From Lentibacter algarum (GTDB lineage Bacteria; Pseudomonadota; Alphaproteobacteria; Rhodobacterales; Rhodobacteraceae), in the NCBI RefSeq assembly GCF_040580765.1, contig NZ_CP158687.1, positions 1,488,001-1,552,000 of the forward strand: a DNA stretch of 64,000 bases. Direction: 5' to 3'. A program made the position numbers and the translations under genes. Under the pieces are notes generated by a model that ran no database searches, was not told the origin of the DNA, and saw nothing but the letters and a program-made list of their open reading frames with translations. This document shows, piece after piece, positions 52,847-64,000 of the stretch (position 1 is its first letter; each line of letters opens with the position of its first letter).

Positions 52847-54099
52847 CCACGCACGGTTCCGTCACCATCAACAAGGTATTTAAAGCTCGTCAGCTGCGCC
52901 GCCCCGACAGGCCCGCGAGCGTGCATTTTTCCTGTTGCGATGCCGATTTCTGCGCCCATGCCAAACTCGCCGCCGTCGGCAAACTGGGTTGAGGCGTTGC
53001 GCATCAAGATCGCACTATCAAGCCGCTGAAAGAAACGCTCCGCTGCGCCATCATCTTCTGTCAGGATACAATCTGTGTGGTTTGAGCCAAACTCACGGAT
53101 ATGTGCAATCGCCTCATCAAGGCTTCCAACAGTCTTCGCCGCAATGATCATATCAAGGTATTCACAACCCCAGTCAGATGAGCTTGCAGGCGTAACCCCC
53201 TCAATTGTCGAAATTTCTTCATCTCCACGCACTTCAACACCCGCGTCAAGAAGCGCTTTTATAACGCCTTGGCCGATCGTGCTCATCACATCCTTATGGA
53301 TAAGCAAACACTCAGCTGCGCCACAAATCCCTGTGCGTCGTGTTTTCGCATTCAAAATTACATTCAGCGCCTTCATGGGGTCCGCTTCTGCATCCACGTA
53401 AATATGCACGATCCCCTCAAGATGTGCAAAAACGGGCACCCGCGCTTCACGTTGCACAAGGCCAACAAGCCCCTTGCCACCCCGCGGGACAATCACATCG
53501 ATATAGTCCGTCATCGTCAGCATTTCGCTTACAGCCGCGCGCTCACGTGTCGGCACAAGCTGGATACTTTCTTCAGGCAGACCCGCCGCTTTCAGACCTG
53601 CAACGAGACAGCCATGCAAAGCGCTTGAGGAATGGAAACCCTCTGATCCACCGCGCAAAATCACAGCATTGCCTGCCTTAAGGCACAGAGCGCCAGCGTC
53701 TGCCGTTACATTTGGACGGCTCTCGTAAATTACACCGATCACACCGAGAGGCGTTCTCACACGACGAATATGAAGCCCTGACGGCCGGTCCCATTCTTCA
53801 AGGATCTCGCCCACAGGATCGGTCTGCCCCGCAACGGCTTTCAGCCCCTCCACAATGCTCCCCACGCGCGCTTCATCCAGCATCAAGCGGTCCATCATAG
53901 CTGGGCTCAAGCCCTTTTCAGCACCATACGCCATATCTTTGGCATTCGCCGCGATGATCTCTTCACGCTGCGCCCAAACCGCTGCCGCCGCCGCTAAAAG
54001 TGCATCCCGTTTTTGATCTGAGCTAGCAAACGCCAGTTCTGCCGCTGCGGCACGCGCCTTTTGGCCCATCTGTTGCATCATTTCGGGAATATGTGTCAT
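52843..54099 (-). CDS. proA: Gamma-glutamyl phosphate reductase
   Basis: Second enzyme of proline synthesis, reducing gamma-glutamyl phosphate with NADPH. The 418-residue aldehyde-dehydrogenase-fold protein has the catalytic Cys in [15 protein letters not shown] (about residue 258). It lies 14 bases downstream of proB. Confidence 0.96.
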   Translation of the reverse strand: MTHIPEMMQQMGQKARAAAAELAFASSDQKRDALLAAAAAVWAQREEIIAANAKDMAYGAEKGLSPAMMDRLMLDEARVGSIVEGLKAVAGQTDPVGEILEEWDRPSGLHIRRVRTPLGVIGVIYESRPNVTADAGALCLKAGNAVILRGGSEGFHSSSALHGCLVAGLKAAGLPEESIQLVPTRERAAVSEMLTMTDYIDVIVPRGGKGLVGLVQREARVPVFAHLEGIVHIYVDAEADPMKALNVILNAKTRRTGICGAAECLLIHKDVMSTIGQGVIKALLDAGVEVRGDEEISTIEGVTPASSSDWGCEYLDMIIAAKTVGSLDEAIAHIREFGSNHTDCILTEDDGAAERFFQRLDSAILMRNASTQFADGGEFGMGAEIGIATGKMHARGPVGAAQLTSFKYLVDGDGTVRG

Positions 54100-54113
54100 C
54101 GGATTGTAGCCTT

Positions 54114-56260
<2,147 letters not shown>

Positions 56261-56282
56261 TTAACGCCCGCTATTGGGCGGC

Positions 56283-56822
56283 TCAACTGAGTTTGCAGAT
56301 GTATGTCCATGTCGCCACATTGCTGTTGCGCGCAACACAAAAAGTTTCTGCATCGCCAATATACTCAAACCCTTGGTTTGTCAGTACACGGGCTGATGCA
56401 GGATTGTCTTGGAAAACGCAGGCAAAGATCGTCTCGCAACCTTGCGGGTTGGCCTCAATCAGAGCTTCAACAGCCCCCGATGCAATACCTGTGTTCCAAA
56501 ATGCAGGTGCCACCCAATAGCCGATCTCAGATTGGTTTCGATCCATCCGCGACAGGCTCACAATTCCCGTAAGGCTGGGGCCACCATCTTTGCTGGCGTC
56601 AATCGCCCAGATATCTTCAAGCCGATCTGCGCTCTGGGCCCGCTTGATAAATGCCTCAGTATGACCTGGCGGCAACGGATGCGCGATACGGCTTGTATTA
56701 TGCGCCACACGTTCGTCGCCAGCATAAAGATCGATCATGGCCTGATCAGAAGCCACAAGTGGCCTCAAATCAAATTTATCTTTGTTGATAATGTCTTGCG
56801 TGACACTTCTAACATGTATCAT
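56283..56822 (-). CDS. GNAT-family acetyltransferase (RimJ/RimL type)
   Basis: A 179-residue acetyltransferase with FDLRPLVASD near 17-26, SEIGYWVAPAFWNTGIASGA near 101-120 and NPASARVLTNQGFEYIG near 140-156, typical of the RimJ/RimL group. Many members modify ribosomal proteins or small molecules. It lies between rpmA and obgE. Confidence 0.85.
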   Translation of the reverse strand: MIHVRSVTQDIINKDKFDLRPLVASDQAMIDLYAGDERVAHNTSRIAHPLPPGHTEAFIKRAQSADRLEDIWAIDASKDGGPSLTGIVSLSRMDRNQSEIGYWVAPAFWNTGIASGAVEALIEANPQGCETIFACVFQDNPASARVLTNQGFEYIGDAETFCVARNSNVATWTYICKLS

Positions 56823-56834
56823 ACGCTCTCCCCT

Positions 56835-57425
56835 TTAAAACAACACGAGTAAAACAGAAGCCACAGTCAAAGCTGCAAGGCTCCACATAAGGTATTTTTC
56901 TTCTGGCCTCCCCGCCAGAAGTGTTGCGATCCGATCCCCTGCATAGGCCCAGATAGGATGCAACACGAGTTGCAAACCAAGTAGGCAAACAGCGATCGTC
57001 AGCGTGGCTTCAAGGCTCGCCGTGCCCGCAGCTGTAAAACTGGTAAACCCGGTTGTGATCATCGCCCATGCCTTTGGATTAAGAGGATGCACCCAGAGGC
57101 CAGCCAAGAAACCAGGCGCTGTGCCCTTAGATACGCCCGTGCTGAGCCGCATGTTTGCGACTTTCCAAGCCAGCCAACAAATGTAGGCGACGCTGGCCCA
57201 CTTAAGCGCTTCAAAAACCCAAGGTGCCGTCTTAGCAAGCTCCATCAGGCCAAAGCCAATCGGCCAAATGATGAGCTGTTTGCCGAGAGCCACACCTGCC
57301 ACGAAAGGCAAAGCCGCGCGAAAGCCAAAGCGCGCGCCCGTGGCCATAAGCGCCATATTGGCCGGCCCAGGTGTGCCCACCTGAGACGCCCCAAAGACGA
57401 GAAATGCTGCCACAGAAACGCTCAT
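56835..57425 (-). CDS. LysE-family amino acid exporter
   Basis: A 196-residue, six-segment membrane protein with the LysE marks GTPGPANMALMATGARFGFR near 18-37 and WVHPLNPKAWAMITTGF near 110-126. Substrate is probably an amino acid or related metabolite. It starts 12 bases upstream of the GNAT gene. Confidence 0.88.
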   Translation of the reverse strand: MSVSVAAFLVFGASQVGTPGPANMALMATGARFGFRAALPFVAGVALGKQLIIWPIGFGLMELAKTAPWVFEALKWASVAYICWLAWKVANMRLSTGVSKGTAPGFLAGLWVHPLNPKAWAMITTGFTSFTAAGTASLEATLTIAVCLLGLQLVLHPIWAYAGDRIATLLAGRPEEKYLMWSLAALTVASVLLVLF

Positions 57426-57444
57426 TCTTGAGCTCCCAAATACG

Positions 57445-57474
57445 AAAAAGGGACCGGTTCTTCACCGATCCCTT
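57445..57474 (-). terminator. Terminator of the rplU-rpmA operon
   Basis: On the minus strand AAGGGATCGGT pairs with ACCGGTCCCTT around a GAAGA loop (57448-57474), followed by T residues. It lies 27 bases downstream of the rpmA stop and before the lysE start. Confidence 0.85.
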
Positions 57475-57500
57475 GTTTGTCTTAAAACCTTAAGGTCCGG

Positions 57501-57770
57501 TTACTCAGCGGCCTCCGCCACCGGGAGAACCGAAATAAAGGTGCGGCCTTTGAGACCTTTGTGGAACTTCACGTTGCCATTTGCAGTGGCGAAGATCGTG
57601 TGATCTTTACCCATGCCAACGCCTGCGCCCGGCCAAAACTTTGTGCCGCGCTGACGTACGATAATGTTACCACCGATGACGACTTCGCCACCGTATTTTT
57701 TGACGCCAAGACGGCGACCCGCTGAGTCGCGACCGTTACGGGATGAACCGCCAGCTTTTTTATGTGCCAT
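57501..57770 (-). CDS. rpmA: 50S ribosomal protein L27
   Basis: 89 residues. N-terminal [20 protein letters not shown] and [18 protein letters not shown] are diagnostic. Lies 21 bases downstream of rplU. Confidence 0.98.
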   Translation of the reverse strand: MAHKKAGGSSRNGRDSAGRRLGVKKYGGEVVIGGNIIVRQRGTKFWPGAGVGMGKDHTIFATANGNVKFHKGLKGRTFISVLPVAEAAE

Positions 57771-57791
57771 ATCGTTTCTCTCCTACTGCGC

Positions 57792-58409
57792 TTACTTCGA
57801 CAGATCAGCAGCTTGTGCAACCCACTCGGGTTTCACTTTCACTGCGTCAAAGCTGTCTACGTCTACTTTTGCGAGGTCTGCAAAAGTGTTGATGCCGGCT
57901 GCTACGAGCTTCTTCGCTGCGGCTGGGCCAACACCTGTGATTTGTGTCAGATCGTCACCGGCAGCGGCTGGAGCTGCGGCGGCTTTAGGAGCAGCGGCTT
58001 TCTTAGCAGCTGGCTTCTTCTCGTCAGCTGTTTTCGCTGCAAAGCCAGACACTGAACCTGTGCCAATTGCGGCTTTCACACCAGTCTTATCGCCACCACT
58101 CGCAAGAATGTCAGTGATACGCAGAAGCGTGAGCTTCTGACGGTGCCCGACGGTACGCTTTGATGAGTGCTTACGACGGCGCTTAACGAAGTTAATCACC
58201 TTCTTGCCTTTGATTTGGTCGATCACTTCGGCCTGAACGGCTGCGCCGTCGACCATAGGAGCACCAACAACAGGTGCATCACCACCAAGCATCAGAATTT
58301 CGTTGAACTGGATTGTTTCACCAGCATCGGCTGCAAGTCTTTCAACGCGGAGCACATCGCCCGATTGAACTTTATATTGCTTGCCGCCTGTTTTCAGGAC
58401 CGCGAACAT
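57792..58409 (-). CDS. rplU: 50S ribosomal protein L21 with C-terminal helix-hairpin-helix extension
   Basis: Residues 1-103 match ordinary L21 ([20 protein letters not shown] start, [20 protein letters not shown] end). The remaining 100 residues form an Ala/Lys/Pro-rich linker (about 125-150) and a helix-hairpin-helix-like domain ([21 protein letters not shown] near 151-171). Such extensions are known in alphaproteobacterial L21; the role is not established. First gene of the rplU-rpmA operon. Confidence 0.97.
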   Translation of the reverse strand: MFAVLKTGGKQYKVQSGDVLRVERLAADAGETIQFNEILMLGGDAPVVGAPMVDGAAVQAEVIDQIKGKKVINFVKRRRKHSSKRTVGHRQKLTLLRITDILASGGDKTGVKAAIGTGSVSGFAAKTADEKKPAAKKAAAPKAAAAPAAAGDDLTQITGVGPAAAKKLVAAGINTFADLAKVDVDSFDAVKVKPEWVAQAADLSK

Positions 58410-58587
58410 GGGTCTTTCCTTTTCATCATCCGCATTCTGTGGCCCCTGCGTTTGCAGTGTTTTAGCAGGGAATTTCGCCCCGCCGCCTCGAACAGCGCGT
58501 TCCTCTTGGGAACGTCATTAATAATAAATCCGGAGCGGTTTCCCCCTCCGGCTGCGCGCTTATCGTGAATACGCAGCTCCAAGTCAA
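58410..58587 (-). promoter_or_regulatory. rplU promoter and structured leader
   Basis: On the minus strand -35 TTGACT (58587-58582), 17-base spacer, -10 GATAAG (58564-58559), giving a leader of about 145 bases. The leader has two clear hairpins: CCGGAG / CTCCGG (58530-58551) and CGTTCC / GGAACG (58498-58514). Ribosomal-protein leaders of this kind often bind the product; whether this one does is untested. Confidence 0.55.
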
Positions 58588-58643
58588 GCGTGTTCGCTAA
58601 AGAAACTTGCCTTATACGTTGGCTATCTACCAAATATTTGGCT

Positions 58644-59435
58644 CTAGAGGTCTTCTCCAAACATCTGGACGGACACCGCCAAGCCAATGGCATAGCTCAG
58701 GTCCTCAGAAAGCGCGCCATAGCCCTCAAAAATTGCAGTGTTCAGCGCTGCGCCCTCATCAGTTTTAGAAAACGCTATGTAGGCCGCCAGATCCCCCTCA
58801 GGTAAATCGCCAAGTGCAGCACAGAGATAAGCCGAAATCCAAGCCTCCAGCGAGACGCGGATTTCGGGCATCCGCGCCTGAACCTCAGCCAGCACATCCC
58901 CCTCCTGCATCTCAAAGACACCGCCCTCAATCAATCCGCGGTAAAACGCCAAATCCGAATTCAGAGTTCCCGCCACATTGCGCTCCAAAAGATCATTCAC
59001 CTGCGCAAACTCAAGCAACGCTTCGGCGCGTTCTGCGGGCTCCAAGCAAGCTGCCTCTGCAGTTTCCTGCGCCCCCTCAAGCAACAAATATTTGCGCCCT
59101 GCCAGTTCAGCTTCAACAATACGTTGGCCACGCTCGGACTGATAAAATGTGAGCAGCTCGGTAATATTTACGCCTGCAAAGCTTCCCTCCATCGCCGACC
59201 GGACACGCAGCTGCATCATTGAAGGGTCATACAATCGCTTCAGGATATCGCGCCATGCGGCACCGCCAGCATCAGGCAGCATCGCCTCACCAACCGTATG
59301 CCCATAGTCGAGAAACTCTTCACGCAATACCTCGATCAGAGCATCTGATCCCAGCGTCTCAAGCAAATCATCAACAGGGTCCGCCTGTGCGGTCAGCGCC
59401 CAGACAGATAAAAGAGCTGCGCCAAAAAGTTTCAC
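58644..59435 (-). CDS. DUF2059-like secreted protein (second of tandem pair)
   Basis: A 263-residue exported protein with a signal peptide ending near LTAQA (about 18), then DUF2059-like repeats: a helical pattern with ITELLTFYQSERGQRIVEAE near 91-110 and LAAYIAFSKTDEGAALNTAI near 215-235. It overlaps the upstream gene by four bases and shares its architecture. Function unknown; likely periplasmic. Confidence 0.75.
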   Translation of the reverse strand: MKLFGAALLSVWALTAQADPVDDLLETLGSDALIEVLREEFLDYGHTVGEAMLPDAGGAAWRDILKRLYDPSMMQLRVRSAMEGSFAGVNITELLTFYQSERGQRIVEAELAGRKYLLLEGAQETAEAACLEPAERAEALLEFAQVNDLLERNVAGTLNSDLAFYRGLIEGGVFEMQEGDVLAEVQARMPEIRVSLEAWISAYLCAALGDLPEGDLAAYIAFSKTDEGAALNTAIFEGYGALSEDLSYAIGLAVSVQMFGEDL

Positions 59436-60283
59436 AGTTCTTGGCCAGGGCTCAACTCGGCCATTCGCAAAGCAAGCTTCTCATAACGGTTTGCCATCAG
59501 CGCATATTGCACCCCGTTCATCAACTCATAAACCTTTTGCATCACTGGATCTTCGAGGGCTTCTGCATAAGCCTCAACATCTGCATCGCTAAAGCCCTCA
59601 TAGATCCGCGCAGCGCTCGCAAGGGCCGAGGCTTCTATTTCAACAGCCATCTCCGCCGCCTGTTCTTCCATCAAGCCGCGCAGTGTGGCTTCGTCAATCC
59701 TGTTGATCACACCCGCATCTGACGCCGCCAGCAAGAAGCGAATTTGCACTTCTTGTGCTGCTTGCGTGCCAATGTTTTCGGGATCAATCGCGTGGTTCAT
59801 CCGCTTGAGAAGCGCAAGACGCGCGCTGCCCTCTGCGACCATATCAGCTACAAGCGCCTCTCCGCGTGCATAGTCATCAGCACCATCTTCTGCAGAATGA
59901 GCTGCGTTCTCGACCTCAACCAAACGCATCCCTAAATCAGACGCATAGAAGCCAGCGGCATGTGCAAGCATTTCGTCACTCAATGCCTGTGCCAACAGCT
60001 GCTTAGCATCTTTACGAATGAGGGCTGGCTCAAACACCTGATCGGCCAGAGCTGTCCATTGCAAACCGAAGTCTTGCGCCTCCATGCCCAGAATTTGGGG
60101 CGCGTTCGTAGCGCCGACACGCATACTTTCCAGCGCAACATCAAAGCCTGTAACTTCAAGAAAGGCTTCCAAGCGCGCTGAATTTGCCTCAGCTTTTGCG
60201 CCAGACTGAACTGAAATTAGAGCCACAGCACAGAGCGCCCCTATAGCTAAGACCGAGAGCTTGGAGAAAAAAACACGCGTCAT
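59432..60283 (-). CDS. DUF2059-like secreted protein (first of tandem pair)
   Basis: A 283-residue exported protein. The ATG at 60283 (MTRVFFSKL) opens a signal peptide ending near SGAKAEA, and AAAGG lies eight bases upstream; an earlier ATG would add 31 residues with no match. Contains DUF2059-like helices with EMLAHAAGFYASDLGMRLVE near 105-125 and a second repeat further on. Overlaps its paralog by four bases. Confidence 0.75.
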   Translation of the reverse strand: MTRVFFSKLSVLAIGALCAVALISVQSGAKAEANSARLEAFLEVTGFDVALESMRVGATNAPQILGMEAQDFGLQWTALADQVFEPALIRKDAKQLLAQALSDEMLAHAAGFYASDLGMRLVEVENAAHSAEDGADDYARGEALVADMVAEGSARLALLKRMNHAIDPENIGTQAAQEVQIRFLLAASDAGVINRIDEATLRGLMEEQAAEMAVEIEASALASAARIYEGFSDADVEAYAEALEDPVMQKVYELMNGVQYALMANRYEKLALRMAELSPGQEL

Positions 60284-60384
60284 GGCATACCTTTCGGGTG
60301 ATCCGCTTGCTGATAACCTAGTCAAATGCAGCGCTGGTTCAATGGCAAACCCCGCTGCCTTTGTGTCAAATGGCAATTCGGCGC

Positions 60385-61626
60385 CTATCGGGCACAGGCC
60401 ACCCTCAAAGCAACATCAAGCAAAACATTCGCCCCAGCGGCTGCGTGTTCAGGGCTCGTGTACTCGGCTTCATTGTGGCTCAGCCCGTCTCTGCAAGGAA
60501 CAAAAACGAGCGCGCTGGGGACAGCCCGCGCCATATGAAAAGCATCATGACCCGCCCCCGAGATCACATCTTGCACGGGAAGCCCTCGCCCAGTCGCGCT
60601 CTGGCGCACTGCCTCTGTGAGAGCATGGTCAAACAAGACCACAGGCGAATGCCAGATTTCTTCTAAACTGATCGCTATCTTGCGCTCCGCAGCTTGAAGA
60701 TCATCAAGACCCGCCTGAAACGCCGCGTCCATTTCCTTAAGCCGCGTTTCAAGCGGGTGCCGCAAATCAACCGTTAGATCAATTCGTCCGGGCATCACAT
60801 TTATGGAGCCTGGCCGCGCAGTTAACACGCCGATCGTCGAACGTGCGGCCTCGTCTTGCAGGCCGACCTGATACACAAGATCAATCACACGTGCCAAAGC
60901 CGGCATAGGGTCTCGTCGTTGTGCCATAGGGACAGGACCAGCGTGGGTTTCTTGGCCCTGCAGGCTGAGTTCATACCAGCGGATCGCTTGTCCACCCTTT
61001 ACCGCGCCAATCACAGTGCCAGAATCCTCCAGCACAGGCCCCTGCTCAATATGCAGCTCAAGATACTGGCCGATCGCCCGGGCCCCCGGCACAAGCCCCT
61101 GTGAGTAGCCAAAGCGATCAAGCTCCGCCCCCACGCTCAGCCCTTTGTCATCTAGAGTGCTGCGCACCATCTCAAGCGAATGTACTCCACAATGCACACC
61201 AGAGCCCATCATTGCAGGCTGAAAGCGCGAGCCCTCCTCATTGGTCCACACCACGATATCAACAGGCATGTCTGTCTCGATTTCGTTGTCATCCAGCGTC
61301 TCAAGCACTTCCAGCGCCGCCAATACACCCAAGATTCCGTCAAAGCGCCCGCCTCGAGGCTGGGTATCCAAATGTGATCCAATCGCCAGAGGCTGGGTGT
61401 TGTTGTTCCCCCCCGCACGCCGAACAAAGATATTACCGACCTGATCGTACTGGACGTCATACCCACGTTCAGCGCACCAGCCCAAGAACAGCTGACGACC
61501 CGCCTCATCTTCATCCGTCAAAGTCAGCCTATGCGAGCCACCCCCGGGAGTTGCACCAATCTCCGCCATTGCCATCAGGCGCCGCCAAAGCCGTTCTGAA
61601 TTGATAGATACGTCGCCCATTCCCAT
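60385..61626 (-). CDS. M20-family amidohydrolase (allantoate / N-carbamoyl amino acid type)
   Basis: A zinc hydrolase of about 413 residues. Metal ligands are in GSHLDTQPRGGRFDG, NEEGSRFQP and the C-terminal SHNEAEY; GAGHDAFHMA is the substrate-proximal loop. Relatives act on allantoate, N-carbamoyl-L-amino acids or ureidopropionate. I chose the ATG at 61626 (MGMGDVSINSE) with AGAGGG upstream; ATG at 61644 is an alternative. Substrate cannot be settled from sequence. Confidence 0.85.
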   Translation of the reverse strand: MGMGDVSINSERLWRRLMAMAEIGATPGGGSHRLTLTDEDEAGRQLFLGWCAERGYDVQYDQVGNIFVRRAGGNNNTQPLAIGSHLDTQPRGGRFDGILGVLAALEVLETLDDNEIETDMPVDIVVWTNEEGSRFQPAMMGSGVHCGVHSLEMVRSTLDDKGLSVGAELDRFGYSQGLVPGARAIGQYLELHIEQGPVLEDSGTVIGAVKGGQAIRWYELSLQGQETHAGPVPMAQRRDPMPALARVIDLVYQVGLQDEAARSTIGVLTARPGSINVMPGRIDLTVDLRHPLETRLKEMDAAFQAGLDDLQAAERKIAISLEEIWHSPVVLFDHALTEAVRQSATGRGLPVQDVISGAGHDAFHMARAVPSALVFVPCRDGLSHNEAEYTSPEHAAAGANVLLDVALRVACAR

Positions 61627-61684
61627 CACGGCCCTCTTGTTCATCTATAATGCCATGGCGCATTTGCTTTGATGCGCCTGTTCC

Positions 61685-63163
61685 CTAAACTGCTTGGGCC
61701 GCCGCAACGGCGCGTTGCCAGCGCTCATATTTCTGTGCCCGCTGCGCCGCGCTCATCTGAGGCATAAAGCTGCGATCCAGCTGCCACATCCGTGCAAATC
61801 CTGCCCGATCTGGGTACAGCCCCGCCGCATGGCCCGCGAGCCAAGCCGCACCAAGCGCTGTCGTTTCAAGAATGCTGGGCCGATCGACTTGGGCCCCCGT
61901 GATGTCGGTCAAAAACTGCATTGTCCAGTCAGAGGCACACATCCCGCCGTCCACTCTCAGAGCGGCCTCAGCGTTGTCACCCCAATCCGCCTGCATGGCC
62001 TCCAGCAAGTCTCGCGTTTGATACCCAACAGATTCCAGAGCGGCACGGGCCATCTCCGCAGGCCCAGTCGCCCGTGTCAGCCCAAAAGCCGCACCGCGAC
62101 AGTCGGGGTTCCAATACGGCGCACCAAGCCCAGTAAAAGCGGGCACAATGATAACGTCCTGAGCACAATCCGCAGATTCCGCCAAGGCCTGCGTATCAGC
62201 CGCCGTGGCGATAACGCCAAGCCCATCGCGCAACCACTGCACAACGGCTCCGGCCACAAAAATTGACCCTTCGAGCGCATAGGTGACCTCACCCTCAAGC
62301 TGATAGGCGACCGTTGTCAGGAGTTTGTGCTCAGATGCGACCGCGTCTCGCCCTGTGTTCAAAAGCGCAAAACAGCCTGTGCCATAGGTCGCTTTCATCA
62401 TCCCTGCACTGAAACAGCCCTGCCCAATCGTAGCCGCCTGCTGATCGCCGGCGATTCCCAAGATCGGTACAGTTGCACCCAATACATCAGTCGTCCCAAA
62501 TAGCGCTGAACAGTCCTTTACTTCAGGCAAAAGGCTCATCGGGACACCCAGAAGCGCGCAAATCTCTTCGTTCCACTCCCCAGCATGAATGTCATAGAGC
62601 AAGGTGCGCGATGCATTGGTTGCATCTGTCGCATGGACACGCCCCCCCGTGAGGTTCCAAACGAGCCAGCTATCGACAGTGCCAAACGCCAATTCCCCTG
62701 CCTCAGCCCGCGCACGCGCGCCCTCCACGCTGTCCAAGAGCCAAGCCAATTTTGTTCCACTGAAATAAGGATCCAGCAAAAGTCCCGTCTTGGCGCGGAT
62801 AAGGGCTTCATGCCCCGCCTCTTTCAGCGCTGCACAGGCATCGCTTGTCCGACGATCTTGCCAGACAATCGCATTATAGAGCGGCTCTCCTGTCGCACGG
62901 TCCCAAAGCAATGTTGTCTCGCGCTGGTTGGTGATCCCGATTCCTGCAAGAGCCTGTGCTGAAATGCCAGCAGCCCGCAAAGCGCCCTCACACGAACGCA
63001 AAACAGTTTGCCACAAATCCTCTGGCGCGTGCTCGACCCAGCCTGAGCGTGGGAAATGCTGCGCAAACTCTTCCTGCGCACTTCCTTGAGGACGCATATC
63101 TGCATCAAACACAATCGCGCGCGAACTTGTCGTGCCTTGATCAATCGCCAGAATATAACTCAT
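61685..63163 (-). CDS. glpK: Glycerol kinase
   Basis: Phosphorylates glycerol to glycerol 3-phosphate. The 492-residue FGGY kinase has the N-terminal [13 protein letters not shown], the [19 protein letters not shown] stretch and the C-terminal [19 protein letters not shown]. It lies 23 bases downstream of glpD. Confidence 0.96.
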   Translation of the reverse strand: MSYILAIDQGTTSSRAIVFDADMRPQGSAQEEFAQHFPRSGWVEHAPEDLWQTVLRSCEGALRAAGISAQALAGIGITNQRETTLLWDRATGEPLYNAIVWQDRRTSDACAALKEAGHEALIRAKTGLLLDPYFSGTKLAWLLDSVEGARARAEAGELAFGTVDSWLVWNLTGGRVHATDATNASRTLLYDIHAGEWNEEICALLGVPMSLLPEVKDCSALFGTTDVLGATVPILGIAGDQQAATIGQGCFSAGMMKATYGTGCFALLNTGRDAVASEHKLLTTVAYQLEGEVTYALEGSIFVAGAVVQWLRDGLGVIATAADTQALAESADCAQDVIIVPAFTGLGAPYWNPDCRGAAFGLTRATGPAEMARAALESVGYQTRDLLEAMQADWGDNAEAALRVDGGMCASDWTMQFLTDITGAQVDRPSILETTALGAAWLAGHAAGLYPDRAGFARMWQLDRSFMPQMSAAQRAQKYERWQRAVAAAQAV

Positions 63164-63186
63164 GCCTTCCCCCCTCAGTGCAAAGC

Positions 63187-64000
63187 CTAGCGCGCAGCCA
63201 GATATGCCTCAAGCGCCGCAACACCTTCAGCAGGCATGTGGAGCCCAAGCTTGCTGCGCCGCCAGAGAATATCCTCGGCATTCTGCGCAAACTCGCGCGC
63301 GACCAACCACTCTACTTCTGCCGTACTAAGCCCTGCGCCCAAATCCTCGACTGCCTTACAATCTCCAAGCATATCAAAGACATCCAGACCATAACTCCTG
63401 ACCAGTCGGCGCACGGTTCGCGCCTCCAGAAACGGATATTTCACGGCAGCCTGCTCTTCCAAAGCGTGTTTATCGGCAAGCTCAAAATTCCCCCCGGGCA
63501 GCGCGACCCCCTTTGTCCAAGCGCGGCTTGCAGGCACAAGCAAATCTACCGCAGCTTCTGACAGTTTACGATAGGTGGTTATTTTTCCGCCAAAAACCGT
63601 CAAAAGCGCAGCATCTGCTCTTTCAAGCCGCAGCTCATAATCGCGAGTTGCAGCAGAGGCGCTGGCCTGACCATCGTCCTGCAAAGGTCTCACTCCTGAG
63701 TAAGACCAAACAATATCGGCAGTTGTGATCTCGGTGCGTAAATATCCGTTCACAAAATCAATCAGGTAGGTCTGTTCCCGCGCGCTTACCTCTGGCTTTT
63801 CATCAGCGGCACCATGCTCTGCATCTGTAGTCCCAATGAGCGTGAAATCATCTTCATAAGGAATAAGAAAACAGATCCGACCATCTTCACCTTGCAAAAA
63901 ATAGCATTTGTCATGGTCATAGAGCTTCGGCACGACAATATGGGAGCCACGCACCAGCCTGATCTGCCCACGCATATCCGTGCTGACATGGGACAGGGCC
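63187..64000 (-). CDS. glpD: Glycerol-3-phosphate dehydrogenase, aerobic (3' part)
   Basis: C-terminal part of the membrane-associated FAD-dependent GlpD; the 5' part lies beyond the window, since the frame stays open to the last base ([13 protein letters not shown] precedes the first ATG seen). It has [20 protein letters not shown], the IGTTDAEHG loop, [26 protein letters not shown] and the C-terminal domain with [21 protein letters not shown], all GlpD features. Upstream of glpK in a glycerol operon. Confidence 0.95.
   Translation of the reverse strand, partial: ALSHVSTDMRGQIRLVRGSHIVVPKLYDHDKCYFLQGEDGRICFLIPYEDDFTLIGTTDAEHGAADEKPEVSAREQTYLIDFVNGYLRTEITTADIVWSYSGVRPLQDDGQASASAATRDYELRLERADAALLTVFGGKITTYRKLSEAAVDLLVPASRAWTKGVALPGGNFELADKHALEEQAAVKYPFLEARTVRRLVRSYGLDVFDMLGDCKAVEDLGAGLSTAEVEWLVAREFAQNAEDILWRRSKLGLHMPAEGVAALEAYLAAR

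Overview
The window reads as chromosomal DNA of an alphaproteobacterium of the Rhodobacteraceae (Roseobacter group). Grounds: an IscR-type regulator without the usual cysteine cluster heading a suf operon, a ChpT-like phosphotransferase, a Rhodobacter-type HemB lacking the zinc-site cysteines, ribosomal protein L21 with a long C-terminal extension, DUF853/IalB/DUF3553/DUF882 family proteins, a Hint-domain protein and an olsB-olsA pair. No phage, plasmid, IS element or CRISPR array was seen. Most of the window is dense, vertically inherited-looking housekeeping sequence.

Layout. 1-4.8 kb: a branched-chain amino-acid-type ABC transporter (two ATPases, two permeases) with two unknown small genes interleaved. 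4.8-8.5 kb: a Hint-domain protein whose end overlaps an antisense DUF853 ATPase, an intergenic region that seems to hold two tandem small RNAs, then an IalB-like secreted protein. 8.5-13.7 kb: an envelope block on the minus strand (L,D-transpeptidase, LpxD, a dedicated acyl carrier protein, a FabF-like synthase) divergent from a MepK-like peptidase. 13.8-17 kb: an amidase, two tiny paralogous unknown proteins behind a strong inverted repeat, and rlmN. 17-22.9 kb: acnB and acnA diverging from one 315-bp region. 22.9-24.6 kb: tRNA-Arg(CCG) and a membrane-anchored spermidine-synthase-like protein. 24.6-34.2 kb: the iscR-suf iron-sulfur assembly operon, with pyruvyltransferase-like, Yip1-like and small membrane protein genes embedded in it. 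34.2-42.2 kb: hydrolase and HD phosphohydrolase genes, mfd, hemB, a YSC84-type lipoprotein. 42.6-46.1 kb: gyrA and a DoxX protein. 46.1-51.9 kb: M32 carboxypeptidase, ctaA, a SPOUT methyltransferase, a ThiE-like protein and olsB-olsA. 52-58.6 kb: DUF3553, chpT, proA, proB, obgE, and rplU-rpmA. 58.6-64 kb: two tandem secreted DUF2059-like proteins, an M20 amidohydrolase, glpK and the 3' part of glpD.

How the genes work together. The iscR operon builds Fe-S clusters that aconitases A and B, RlmN and others in the window consume; its promoter carries two adjacent palindromes, one resembling an Irr box. The lpxD-acp-KAS set suggests a dedicated acyl supply for lipid A, next to peptidoglycan cross-linking and cleaving enzymes. 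olsB/olsA make ornithine lipids; proA/proB make proline; hemB and ctaA serve heme synthesis; glpK/glpD catabolise glycerol.

The least explained parts are the 7.36-7.79 kb intergenic region (putative double-hairpin RNA with an anti-Shine-Dalgarno loop plus a second terminator-ended RNA), the tiny paralog pair at 15.2-15.7 kb, the accessory genes inside the suf operon, and a dispersed palindromic element found in at least four copies. Start sites were chosen by eye from Shine-Dalgarno spacing, signal peptides and family conservation; no search or folding program was run.
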